Shown: piece after piece, positions 1 through 7,507 of the stretch | Numbering within the stretch: the first letter of the stretch is position 1 | Layout of the letters: each line of letters opens with the position of its first letter | Source: CAJQPP01 sp041747075 | GTDB taxonomy: Bacteria > Planctomycetota > Planctomycetia > Pirellulales > Pirellulaceae | DNA: 10,958 nucleotides | Reading direction: 5' to 3' | Assembly: GCA_041747075.1 (NCBI GenBank) | Contig: JBGTFW010000100.1 | Coordinates: forward strand, 1-10,958 | Program-made: the position numbers and the translations under genes | The notes under the pieces: model-generated | The model's input: the letters and a program-made list of their open reading frames with translations, nothing else | What the model was told of the DNA's origin: nothing | Databases searched by the model: none

Positions 1-1281
1 CAGCTCCGGGATGATGCCTTCGTACTTGCCGCCGTACTTCATCGGCGACTGGCCACCCCGCCAGGTGAACGTGATATGCGCGTCGCCGGTGCCGTAGAGC
101 AGGACGTTTTGCAATTTCCGCGGCAGATCGCGCCAGGGAGTTTCAAGCAATGTTCCCTCGGCCAGGCCCTCGGTCCTTTCAAACGTGTCCGCGACTCCTT
201 GATAGATGTGACGCCGCCAGCGACCAAGGTCCGACCACTTGCCGAGCAGTCCGATGCAACCGTCGTGAAAGGAAAGTGCGTCGTCGGGAATAAGCAAATT
301 CGGAGCGAACGAGTAAAGTTGTCCCAGCCCATCGCATTCGTCGCACATCCCTTGCGGGCTGTTGAAGCTGAACAACTGGGGCGTGGGCGGCGCGAAACTC
401 ACGCCGCAGGGCGAACAGGCGTAGTCGACCGAATAGACCCGGTCCCCCTCGTCAGGTCCAGCCGCGCGCCGTCGCCGCGTCGTCGTGCGCTTCGATGCCG
501 CGCCGCGCGTCGTTGCCGGGTCATTTCGTTTTTTCGCCGCCGCGTCGTCGTCCTCCTCCGGCGGGACGGTCGCGACAATCAAATTCCCCTTGCCCAGTCG
601 CAATGCCGCCTCGACGGCCTCCGCCATCCGCCCGCGAGACGACGGGCCGATGGTCACCCGGTCGATGACGACTTCGATGTCATGACGGAGGCGACGGTCA
701 AGCTCGACGGGTTGGCCAAGCCGGTGAATCGCGCCGTCAATCCGGACGCGGATAAAACCTTGCTTGAGTAAATCGTCGAGCAAGTCCTGGTGCGCGCCCT
801 TCTGGCGTCGAATGACCGGTGCGAGAACCATGATCGCCCTCCCCGGATCGCCGCGCATGATTCGCGCGATGATCTGGTCGGCCGTCTGGGCCGTAATCGG
901 ATGGCCGCATCGCGGGCAGTACCCTTGCCCGACGCGCGCGTAGAGCACTCGCAGGTAGTCGTAAATCTCGGTGATCGTGCCGACTGTGCTTCGCGGGTTG
1001 TTGCCGCTCGATTTCTGCGAGATCGAGATCGAGGGACTCAGCCCGGAAATCAGATCGACGTCGGGCTTCGGCATTTGGCCAAGAAACTGGCGCGCGAAAC
1101 TGGAGAGCGACTCGACGTAGCGCCGCTGTCCCTCGGCATAGACGGTGTCGAAGGCAAGCGAGCTTTTCCCGCTCCCCGAAACGCCGGTGAGGCAAATGAG
1201 CTGGTTGCGGGGGAGGATCAGATCGATGTCCCGCAAATTGTGTTCGCGGGCACCTTTGATAACGATATCGGAAACGGGCAT
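1..1281 (-). CDS. uvrA: UvrA, excinuclease ABC subunit A (N-terminal 427 residues; 3' end beyond the window)
   Basis: UvrA is the damage-recognition ATPase of nucleotide excision repair; it loads UvrB at DNA lesions in the cytoplasm. The frame is open from an ATG at 1281 to the left edge, giving 427 of the usual 940 or so residues. Visible are the Walker A motif GVSGSGKSS (residues 33-41), the following YAEGQRRYVESLS stretch with ARQFLGQM, a CPRCGHPITAQT segment, and the first zinc module (YACSPCG, about 20 residues on CDECDGLG) with LFSFNSPQGM between. The visible part ends at GGKYEGIIPEL, as in other UvrA proteins. The second ATPase half and the LSGGE signature lie outside. Oddity: about 40 low-complexity residues (roughly 238-279, an acidic run then an Arg/Thr-rich run) sit just before the zinc module, where E. 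coli UvrA has a short loop. The start is supported by homology beginning at residue 4 and by a promoter-like sequence upstream. Confidence 0.97.
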   Translation of the reverse strand, partial: MPVSDIVIKGAREHNLRDIDLILPRNQLICLTGVSGSGKSSLAFDTVYAEGQRRYVESLSSFARQFLGQMPKPDVDLISGLSPSISISQKSSGNNPRSTVGTITEIYDYLRVLYARVGQGYCPRCGHPITAQTADQIIARIMRGDPGRAIMVLAPVIRRQKGAHQDLLDDLLKQGFIRVRIDGAIHRLGQPVELDRRLRHDIEVVIDRVTIGPSSRGRMAEAVEAALRLGKGNLIVATVPPEEDDDAAAKKRNDPATTRGAASKRTTTRRRRAAGPDEGDRVYSVDYACSPCGVSFAPPTPQLFSFNSPQGMCDECDGLGQLYSFAPNLLIPDDALSFHDGCIGLLGKWSDLGRWRRHIYQGVADTFERTEGLAEGTLLETPWRDLPRKLQNVLLYGTGDAHITFTWRGGQSPMKYGGKYEGIIPEL

Positions 1282-1319
1282 TCGGCAACGGCGGCAAGCA
1301 GGGTCGGTGAAGCAAAACG

Positions 1320-1352
1320 TGTCAGTTTACGCCTGACAAACCCCCTTTCCAA
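1320..1352 (-). promoter_or_regulatory. Putative uvrA promoter with overlapping palindromic operator
   Basis: Reading toward uvrA there is TTGGAA (1347-1352), a 17-nt spacer and TAAACT (1324-1329), each 4/6 to the sigma70 consensus. The -10 lies inside a 19-bp palindrome, TGTCAG-N7-CTGACA (1320-1338, 6-bp perfect arms), about 39 nt before the start codon. A palindrome over the -10 is the usual place for a repressor, and uvrA is often under LexA control. It is not the enterobacterial CTGT-N8-ACAG box, and the LexA motif of this organism is unknown to me, so the LexA link is inference. Confidence 0.35.
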
Positions 1353-1487
1353 TGCCAAACGGCTGGCTGTCCATCACGATCGGGTTACGTCCTCTACAGC
1401 GTCGGTCCCAACGGAGTCGATGACGGGGGTCAACGGGTTGAGGGACGTATCGACGAAGGGGATTATCCGTTGATCCGCGAAAAGTAG
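1330..1487 (+). pseudogene. Frameshifted C-terminal remnant of an unidentified protein with a YSVGPNG..DDGG tail
   Basis: From 1383 the frame reads GYVLYSVGPNGVDDGG, continues through RIDEGDYPLIREK and stops at TAG 1485-1487. This resembles the conserved end of several planctomycete exported or pilin-like hypothetical proteins (a D-P-F-S-G..L.Y segment, then LYSVGPNG.DDGG, then an acidic tail). That frame is blocked upstream at TGA 1308 and has no ATG. The +1 frame just before (1330-1382) reads L-T-N-P-L-S-N-A-K-R-L-A-V-H-H-D-R, which fits the expected preceding segment. One base lost near 1382-1384 would explain the break. The 5' part is missing: the remnant runs into the uvrA promoter and start. 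The TAG stop is also part of the GTAG foot of a REP-like hairpin. I infer a decayed gene; I cannot name the parent family. Confidence 0.5.
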
Positions 1488-1508
1488 CGGAAGTCGCCAA
1501 GACTTTCG
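1484..1508 (+). repeat. REP-like hairpin, family A, unit 1
   Basis: GTAG foot (1484-1487) followed by stem arm CGGAAGTC, loop GCCAA and arm GACTTTCG: 8 pairs with one G.T wobble. A GTAG tetranucleotide at the base of a small hairpin is the hallmark of REP sequences handled by RAYT (REP-associated Y1 transposase) proteins. No RAYT gene is in the window. Confidence 0.6.
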
Positions 1509-1536
1509 GCGAGGACTGTCAAGGCGCGGGGATGCC

Positions 1537-1662
1537 CAATGTAGCAGAAGTCGCCAGGCAGGGGACCGAAACTCTACGCGAGTTCCGCTACGACGGGTGT
1601 CAATGGAGCGGAAGTCGCCAGGCAGGGGACCGAAACTCTACGCGAGTTCCGCTACGACGGGT
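1537..1662 (+). repeat. 64-bp tandem duplication, two copies, each holding an inverted family-A REP-like hairpin
   Basis: Positions 1537-1598 recur at 1601-1662 with a period of 64 bp and only two differences, at offsets 6 and 10 (T/G and A/G). Each copy begins with a half unit in plus orientation (GTAGCAGAAGTCGCCA at 1541, GGAGCGGAAGTCGCCA at 1605). Each ends with a full inverted unit at 1567-1591 and 1631-1655: CGAAACTC, loop TACGC, GAGTTCCG, then CTAC. Read on the minus strand this is GTAG plus hairpin. The paired opposite orientation recalls a BIME, the composite form of REP elements. Nothing codes here. Together with the short repeats and promoter that follow, these repeats account for most of the gene-free stretch 1488-1809. 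Confidence 0.75.
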
Positions 1663-1703
1663 TCCGCTACGACGGGTTCGCGACGGGTTCGCGACGGGTT
1701 CGC
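1647..1703 (+). repeat. Short tandem repeats, 15-bp x2 then 11-bp x3
   Basis: TTCCGCTACGACGGG occurs twice in a row (1647-1661, 1662-1676). It runs into three perfect copies of GACGGGTTCGC (1671-1681, 1682-1692, 1693-1703), with a partial fourth. The series grows out of the right end of the second 64-bp repeat and ends 17 bp before the -35 box of the next promoter. It looks like replication slippage from the repeat edge. Confidence 0.8.
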
Positions 1704-1720
1704 GACGGCCTCAGCGACGC

Positions 1721-1749
1721 TTGAGCAACGGGGAGTGAGGCACTATAAT
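1721..1749 (+). promoter_or_regulatory. Sigma70-type promoter of the VWA gene
   Basis: TTGAGC (1721-1726, 4/6), a 17-nt spacer, and a perfect TATAAT (1744-1749). Transcription would start near 1756, leaving a leader of about 54 nt before the GTG start at 1810. This is the best promoter match I found in the window. It argues against translation starting upstream of it. Confidence 0.6.
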
Positions 1750-1809
1750 GGACTCCGCCACTTCCCTTCGAATCTTTCTCTGATCGCGACTTTTCCAGGG
1801 GGGCGACTC

Positions 1810-2934
1810 GTGGCATCAACCGAATCACTTGCCCGAACCGGTGTTCGTTTTCCCGACTTGCGTCCTCAAGCGACGCGCTGGCGGATGCCCGAACTAAATG
1901 GACCAGTCACTTCGCGCGATTCCGGTGCGCCGCATTCGAGCGGGGCGAGCGGACATGCGGTGCCGGAAGCGGCTTTTGGAGCGTCGCGGGATTTCCGCCG
2001 ATCCAATACAGCCTTTCTTGCTTCGTTCCTGGCGCACTGTGTGATGATTGTCGCGCTGGCGTTGTCCCTTTTTTCGGTCCGCGGTCGCCAGTCGATTGTG
2101 CTCAATGGCGAATCGGATGACATGAGCGAAATGGTTTCGCTCAATTTCGACAACGAGGAGGCGCGCGAAGCCTCCGCGGCGGCCGAGACGGAACTGAACC
2201 AGCCTTCAATGGGCGAACTGGCCGAACTGGAATTACCCGAACTCGAATGGGCACCGGACCTTGAGTCGATCACCGACGACCCGTCGTGGATGGAGCAACT
2301 GACGGGCCGCGACGCGGGCTTCGAGGACGCAGTGCTCGCTAGCGCGGACAGCCCGATGATGGGGACGCATGAGATCGGGTTCTTTGGCATCGAAGCGACC
2401 GGCAACCGGGTCATTTACATTCTGGATATGTCGGTGAGCATGGGCTACGAAAGCTATTTCGGGCCGCGTTACGTTCGCGCCGTCAATGAATTGCTCAAGT
2501 CCGTCGATCAGCTCAAGACGGATCAGCAGTTCTACGTCTTTCTCTTCTGTTTTCAGTGCTACGGGATGGAGATTGGCCAGCCGCCAGGCCAGTTTTGCGG
2601 CGCGACGGATGAGAATCGGGAACGGCTGGCGAATTGGCTGGGTGGCGTGCAACTCGGTGGCGGGACGGACCCGCGCGAGGCGATTGTCAAGGCTCTCGAG
2701 CTGAAGCCGAGTTGCGTTTTTCTTCTGTCCGACGGTGAATTCAACGGTCGGTACTTCAGGAACCCGCCGTACGGGCGCGCCGCCACGGAGATCGAACTGG
2801 CGAAGCAACACAACGTTGACGGTTGCCCGATCCACACGATCGGACTGGAAGACCGCGCCAACCAGTTCGACCTGACGAAGATTTCCGAACAATCAGGCGG
2901 CGTCTACAAGTTCGTATCCGGCGAACGACACTGA
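1810..2934 (+). CDS. Membrane-anchored von Willebrand factor A (VWA) domain protein, 374 aa
   Basis: This appears to be a single-pass membrane protein with an extracytoplasmic VWA domain, a metal-dependent adhesion fold for protein-protein contacts. Residues 1-66 are polar, about 67-90 form one hydrophobic helix (TAFLASFLAHCVMIVALALS), and about 100-165 are strongly acidic. The VWA domain follows from about 200. Its MIDAS metal site looks complete: DxSxS at D206/S208/S210 (LDMSVSM), T286-D287 in GGGTDP, and D308 in LLSDGEF. The start chosen is GTG 1810, because it follows a purine-rich AGGGGGG (1797-1803) with a 6-nt gap and a good promoter at 1721-1749. The alternative is ATG 1885 (349 aa). 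An upstream in-frame ATG at 1597 lies inside the repeat array and before the promoter, so I rejected it. The partner or substrate is unknown. The gene ends one base from the convergent DUF1501 gene. Confidence 0.85.
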   Translation: MASTESLARTGVRFPDLRPQATRWRMPELNGPVTSRDSGAPHSSGASGHAVPEAAFGASRDFRRSNTAFLASFLAHCVMIVALALSLFSVRGRQSIVLNGESDDMSEMVSLNFDNEEAREASAAAETELNQPSMGELAELELPELEWAPDLESITDDPSWMEQLTGRDAGFEDAVLASADSPMMGTHEIGFFGIEATGNRVIYILDMSVSMGYESYFGPRYVRAVNELLKSVDQLKTDQQFYVFLFCFQCYGMEIGQPPGQFCGATDENRERLANWLGGVQLGGGTDPREAIVKALELKPSCVFLLSDGEFNGRYFRNPPYGRAATEIELAKQHNVDGCPIHTIGLEDRANQFDLTKISEQSGGVYKFVSGERH

Positions 2935-2935
2935 A

Positions 2936-4411
2936 CTACATTATCTCTTCAACCACGCGCGCTGGTTCGACGCCCGTGAGTCGCGCGTCAAGCCCCTGGA
3001 ACCTTGCGGAGAAGCGGCTGTGGTCGATCCCGCACAGTCGCAGGATCGTTGCGTGCAGGTCGTGCATCGTCACCGGATTCTCCGCGACCTGATAACTGAA
3101 GTCGTCCGTTGCTCCAAAGGTCATTCCGGTGCGAATGCCGCCGCCAGTCATCCAGATGCTGAAGGCAAGGATGTGATGATCGCGCCCGCTCCCTTGCCCC
3201 ATCGGCGTGCGCCCGAACTCGCCTCCCCAGATGACGAGCGTGTCATCGAGCAAACCGCGCGCGGCAAGGTCCTCAACGAGCGCCCAGGCCGCCTGGTCCG
3301 TTTCCCGTGCGGTAATCGGCATGTTTTTTTCGATCTCGCCGTGATGGTCCCAGCCGCGATGATATAACTGGATAAAACGCACGCCGCGTTCGGCCAGCCT
3401 CCGCGCCATGAGGCAATTCGATGCAAAGCTGCCGTCGCCTGGCTCTTCAATTCCATACATCTCGAGCGTCCGCGCCTCCTCGCCGGAAAAATCCGCAAGT
3501 TCGGGCAGCGACGTCTGCATGCGGAACGCCATCTCGTATTGTGCGATGCGAGTCGCCAGTTCGGGGTCGTGCCCCTGCTCCGCGCGCCAGCCGTTGAGCC
3601 GGTTGATTTCCTCGACGATCAGCCGCTGTGTACTTTGGCAAACGCCGGGCGGGTTGCCAACGTAATGCACGGCGTCGCCACGCGACTGGAACTGGACGCC
3701 TTGATAACGACCGGGCAGGAAACCGGCCGACCATTGCCGGGCCGAAACGGGCTGGGCACCGCCGCCCGACGTTTGCGAAACCAGTACGACAAAACCGGGC
3801 AGGTTCTCCGACTCGCTTCCCAAACCGTACGTGAGCCACGAACCCATGCTCGGACGTCCCTTGAGAATCGAGCCGCTGTTCATGAACGCCTGGGCCGGGT
3901 CGTGATTGATCTGTTCCGTTTGCATGGAACGAATAATGCACAGCCGGTCGGCCATCCGCGCCGTCCACGGAAACAGTTCCGAGATCGCCTGCCCCGATTC
4001 GCCATGACGGTTGAACTTGACGAACGAGCCACGCGCCTTGAGCGGCGTATTTTGAAGTTGCGCCAGTTGCTGGCCTGCCGTCAGCGATTCAGGAAAAGGC
4101 TGGCCGTCGCGTTCCAGCAGAACCGGCTTTTCGTCGAACGATTCGACTTGCGACGGACCGCCCGCCATGCACAAGTGAATAATGCGCCGCGCGCGGGGCG
4201 GAAAGTGCAGCGGATCGATGGCGCCGTTCACGGAACGGACGCCTCCATCGCGCTGTCGCGGAGGAATGCCCAACTTGTCTTGAGGAACGGTGCCGGTTTT
4301 CGCTTCCGCCAGGTCGCACGCAAGTTGCGACAGCGCGATCCCCCCAAGTCCAATCGCCGAATTGCGGAGGAAGCTTCGCCGGTTCAGTTCCAGTCGTGAT
4401 TGCCAGTTCAT
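2936..4411 (-). CDS. DUF1501 family protein, Tat-exported, 491 aa
   Basis: DUF1501 proteins belong to the alkaline phosphatase/sulfatase-like superfamily and are very abundant in Planctomycetes. Their reaction is unproven. The N-terminus has a twin-arginine signal: N-RRSFLR at residues 10-16, then a hydrophobic stretch ending near A37. Family landmarks in order are CMAGGPSQ (81-88) with SFDEKP after it, NSGS..GRPSMGSWLTYGLG, HRGWDHH (351-357), and WGGEFGRTP (395-403) followed by GSGRDHH. The Asp/His-rich motifs fit a metal site. The start is ATG 4411; a TTG at 4417 is possible but leaves no room for a ribosome site. The gene lies 6 nt downstream of the DUF1549/DUF1553 gene and is almost certainly cotranscribed with it. 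That order is the usual planctomycete arrangement and suggests the two exported proteins act together. The length is normal and it looks intact. Confidence 0.93.
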   Translation of the reverse strand: MNWQSRLELNRRSFLRNSAIGLGGIALSQLACDLAEAKTGTVPQDKLGIPPRQRDGGVRSVNGAIDPLHFPPRARRIIHLCMAGGPSQVESFDEKPVLLERDGQPFPESLTAGQQLAQLQNTPLKARGSFVKFNRHGESGQAISELFPWTARMADRLCIIRSMQTEQINHDPAQAFMNSGSILKGRPSMGSWLTYGLGSESENLPGFVVLVSQTSGGGAQPVSARQWSAGFLPGRYQGVQFQSRGDAVHYVGNPPGVCQSTQRLIVEEINRLNGWRAEQGHDPELATRIAQYEMAFRMQTSLPELADFSGEEARTLEMYGIEEPGDGSFASNCLMARRLAERGVRFIQLYHRGWDHHGEIEKNMPITARETDQAAWALVEDLAARGLLDDTLVIWGGEFGRTPMGQGSGRDHHILAFSIWMTGGGIRTGMTFGATDDFSYQVAENPVTMHDLHATILRLCGIDHSRFSARFQGLDARLTGVEPARVVEEIM

Positions 4412-4417
4412 GTGCAA

Positions 4418-7400
4418 TTAGTATCTCGTAATGGTTTCGTGCAAGTTCAAAACCACCCGCGCGATGTTGGTCCACACCGCCAGTTGTCGGGGGTCGTGAT
4501 GTTCGCCCGCGCCGGAAACGCCCGTCGCAACGAGTTGCCGCGCGGAGTCCTCGTCTCCGGCGTAGACGTCCTTGAGTTTTTCGCCCAGTTCAACCAGCGA
4601 CTGCAATTCCCGCTCCGACGGTTCGCGGGAAACGGCGCGGCGGAACATCATTGCGATTCGCGGACCCGCCTCGTCGCCCGGATATTCGTCCAGGGAAAGT
4701 GACGCCAGTGCGACGGCTGCTTCGACGAACGTCTCGTCGTTCAGCAAGGTGAGCGCCTGCTGCGGGTTATTGGCTTCGTTTCGCATCGCCACGCAATCCT
4801 CGCGGCTGGGCGCGTCAAAGTTGGCGAGCATCGGATGGAGAAAGGTCCTTTGCCAATGCATGTAAACGCCCCGGCGAAACTGGTCGCGCGGCGGCGAGGG
4901 CGTGTACTCGCGATCGGGAAACTGGAGATTCGCGTAATAGCCCGGCGGCTGATACGGCTTCACGGGCGGACCGCCCATCGTCGTGTCGAGCAGCCCGGCA
5001 ATCGCCAGCGCGTTGTCGCGGACCATTTCGGCTGGCAGCCGGCGCGGGCGTTGCCTGGTGAGCAAGAGATTTTCCGGGTCGGCGGACAGCAGATTTTCGT
5101 TCGTCGCGGACGAGCGGCGATAGACCTCGCTCGTTACGATCAAGCGGACGATGAGCTTGACGTCCCAGCCGCTGTCGCGAAATTCACAGGCCAGCCAGTC
5201 GAGCAGTTCGGGATGCGACGGTGCCGCGCCCTGGGCGCCCAGATCGTCGGTGCGGGGACTGAGTCCTTCGCCAAGGAATTGCCGCCACAAACGATTCACA
5301 ACAACCCGCGCGGTCAGGGGGTTCTGATCGGAAACCAGCCACCGCGCCAAATCCAGTCGATCGAGGCGGTGCTGGCCATCGGTGTCCGGCGGCGATGGAA
5401 GGAAACCGGGCGTTGCGGGCAATACGACTTCACCTGTCTCGTTTTGCCAATCGCCGCGCGGCAGCACACGCGAGACAAACGGATTAACCGATTCGGTGAC
5501 GAGGACTGGCGTTCGCCCGCAGCGACACTCGATGATTTCACTGTCCAGGGCGTGGAGCACGTTCAGAATTTCCGTGGCCTTTCCCGAGGATCGGGCAAAC
5601 GCCGTGCGGATTTCGATTTCAGCGGAAGGCGGCTCGTCGCCGTCCGCATCAATCCAGGCCGTCAGCCGCCGCGCCAGTCCTTTGGCGTCAAGCGACCATG
5701 GCATTTCCGGACCGACGGGTGCCACGGGAGTCGTACTGATTCGGACACGACCCGCAAGCTGATTGTCGCGCAAGTCAACGATCAATCGCTCGTCAGGATT
5801 CAGTTCGACGGGATTCGCGAAGACGACCGCACAAGTATGCACCTGATCCAATCTTGTCGCTGTGCGCCAGCCACTCGCGATTCCGGTCAACTCGAACCCG
5901 TTGGAATAGCGCGGCGACTTGAGATTCGCGTCGGCGACATGGATGCCGACTGTTTCCGGGTCTTTCGCTTCGCCACGGAGAACCTGGATCAGCGGATTCA
6001 GGTCGAAGGCGTCAGTTCCTCCGTCGCGACGAATGCTGCCGCCTTTCGAGTGCGCGGGTAGTAACTCGATTCTTACGGCAACGACCGGGCCGGAGGCTTC
6101 CAATTCGAATCGCGACGGGGACTTCGCGTTGATCCGCACGCTGCCGTCGTCGAGCAGATCATCGTCCCATGGCGGGTCACCCGGCCAATACGTACTGGCG
6201 ACGCGCCACCCGTCCGGATTCTCCAGCAGGTATTCGCGTGTACCGATCGCCCATTCCCGAATCGTTCGCTCGTCGAACTCAAACGCCTCGACAACGCGGC
6301 GCGATTCGTCGCGAAGTTGTTCGATTCGGCTCTTCAGGAATTCGCTTTCGACCCTGATTTCCGGAGGGAAGGGGTGGTCGTTGCTGAATCCGCGCAAGTC
6401 CGGATTGGGTGTGTACTCGTAATCATGGTAGACGCCCCACTGGCGAATATCGGCGAAGAACGCGCCCATCGAATAAAAGTCACGCGTCTTGATCGGATCG
6501 AACTTGTGGTCGTGGCATTCCGCGCAATTCATCGTCGAACCCAACCACGCAAGTCCCACCGTCCGCACGCGATCCGCCGTGTAACTGGCAAGGTACTCGC
6601 CCGGTTGAGCGCCTCCCTCGCGCGTCATCATGTTCAGACGGTTGAAGCAGGTTGCCACAAGCTGATCGATCGTCGGGTTTTTGAGCTGGTCGCCCGCCAG
6701 TTGCTCGATGGTGAACTGGTCGAACGGCTTGTTTTCGTTAAAGGCCCGCACAACCCAGTCGCGCCAGGCCCACACGTTCTGGTTCTGATCCCCGTGATAG
6801 CCGACCGTATCGGCATAGCGGGCGACGTCCAGCCACGGCGTGGCCATCCGCTCGCCGTAGCGCGGCGAGGCGAGCATCGTGTCAACCAGTTTCTCCCATT
6901 GAGCTTCCGACGGATGTTTGGAAAAGTCGCGGACGTCCTCCCACGACGGCGGGACGCCGTTCAAATCGAATGACAACCGCCGCACCAGTGTCGCCGCGTC
7001 GGCGCGTGCGACCGGAGTGACGGACGCCGCGTCAATTCTGGCGTTCACAAAGGCATCGATCGGATGGGCGCCGTCCGCGGACTGACTCTCCTGTTGGGGC
7101 ACTTGGGTGCGCACTAACGGCGTGTAAGACCAGTGCGGCTGGTAAACGGCCCCCTCGCTCAGCCAGCGGCGAATCATCGCGCGTTCTTCGGAAGAGAGGT
7201 CCTTGTGCGCGTGCGGCGGCGGCATCCGCATGTCGTCATCGTCCGACTCAATTCTTTCAAGAACGAGCGAGGATTCCCAGTCGTCGGAGACAATCGCGCC
7301 GTAGTCAATCGCTTCCTCGCGCACGTCGAGCCGCAAGCCGGCTTCGCGATGCTTCGGATCGGGTCCGTGACAGTAAAAGCACTTGTCGGAAAGGATCGGT

Positions 7401-7507
7401 CGTACGTCGCGATTGAACTGAACGTCCTCGCCCTCCTGCCGGGCAGCGACAGCGGGGGCAACGAGCGCGACAACGACCGGTGCGAGCAACAAGTTGTGAA
7501 GATTCAT
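4418..7507 (-). CDS. Exported planctomycete cytochrome-C/DUF1549/DUF1553 (PSD1) protein, 1029 aa
   Basis: This is a large secreted multidomain protein of the planctomycete-specific type, of unproven function. A signal peptide covers residues 1-22 (hydrophobic core LLLAPVVVALVAPAVA, cut probably near AVAA). A PSCyt1-type domain follows, with FNRDVRPILSDKCFYCHGPD; its haem-attachment motif CxxCH is C43-H47. DUF1549 spans about 150-355 (RRLSFDLNGVPPSWEDV, WLDVARYADTVGYHGDQN) and contains a second CxxCH, C328-AEC-H332, before DHKFDPI. About 455-590 is a beta-rich region (VVAVRIELLPAHSKGGSIR) typical of these proteins. DUF1553 runs from about 715 (LDLARWLVSDQNPLTARVVVNRLW) to about 985, including RQRPRRLPAEMVRDNAL and NNPQQALTLLND. 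The start is ATG 7507, directly before the signal peptide; a TTG at 7519 would add four residues. It is first in the two-gene unit with DUF1501. Domain calls are firm; electron transfer is only inferred from the haem motifs. Confidence 0.95.
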   Translation of the reverse strand: MNLHNLLLAPVVVALVAPAVAARQEGEDVQFNRDVRPILSDKCFYCHGPDPKHREAGLRLDVREEAIDYGAIVSDDWESSLVLERIESDDDDMRMPPPHAHKDLSSEERAMIRRWLSEGAVYQPHWSYTPLVRTQVPQQESQSADGAHPIDAFVNARIDAASVTPVARADAATLVRRLSFDLNGVPPSWEDVRDFSKHPSEAQWEKLVDTMLASPRYGERMATPWLDVARYADTVGYHGDQNQNVWAWRDWVVRAFNENKPFDQFTIEQLAGDQLKNPTIDQLVATCFNRLNMMTREGGAQPGEYLASYTADRVRTVGLAWLGSTMNCAECHDHKFDPIKTRDFYSMGAFFADIRQWGVYHDYEYTPNPDLRGFSNDHPFPPEIRVESEFLKSRIEQLRDESRRVVEAFEFDERTIREWAIGTREYLLENPDGWRVASTYWPGDPPWDDDLLDDGSVRINAKSPSRFELEASGPVVAVRIELLPAHSKGGSIRRDGGTDAFDLNPLIQVLRGEAKDPETVGIHVADANLKSPRYSNGFELTGIASGWRTATRLDQVHTCAVVFANPVELNPDERLIVDLRDNQLAGRVRISTTPVAPVGPEMPWSLDAKGLARRLTAWIDADGDEPPSAEIEIRTAFARSSGKATEILNVLHALDSEIIECRCGRTPVLVTESVNPFVSRVLPRGDWQNETGEVVLPATPGFLPSPPDTDGQHRLDRLDLARWLVSDQNPLTARVVVNRLWRQFLGEGLSPRTDDLGAQGAAPSHPELLDWLACEFRDSGWDVKLIVRLIVTSEVYRRSSATNENLLSADPENLLLTRQRPRRLPAEMVRDNALAIAGLLDTTMGGPPVKPYQPPGYYANLQFPDREYTPSPPRDQFRRGVYMHWQRTFLHPMLANFDAPSREDCVAMRNEANNPQQALTLLNDETFVEAAVALASLSLDEYPGDEAGPRIAMMFRRAVSREPSERELQSLVELGEKLKDVYAGDEDSARQLVATGVSGAGEHHDPRQLAVWTNIARVVLNLHETITRY

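Noticed and set aside
76..1473. Two plus-strand open frames (76-771 and 790-1473) opposite uvrA
   Set aside because: The minus-strand frame is unmistakable UvrA over its full visible length. Only the end of the second frame (after 1330) matters, as part of the gene remnant.
1484..1703. Repeat cluster considered as a CRISPR array
   Set aside because: The copies are nearly contiguous 64-bp tandem units with internal inverted repeats and no unique spacers, and no cas genes are near.
1597..1809. Earlier ATG (1597) for the VWA protein, adding 71 residues
   Set aside because: It lies in the tandem repeats and upstream of the TTGAGC-N17-TATAAT promoter; the extra residues are low-complexity repeat translation.
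3539..4399. A 286-codon plus-strand open frame opposite the DUF1501 gene
   Set aside because: It is a composition shadow: no motifs, Arg-rich, and the minus strand is a confident DUF1501 protein.
4835..6061. A 408-codon open frame on the plus strand inside the PSD1-type gene
   Set aside because: The opposite strand carries clear DUF1549/DUF1553 and haem motifs. The plus-strand product is Arg/Gly-rich with no recognisable domain, as expected from antisense frames in GC-rich DNA.
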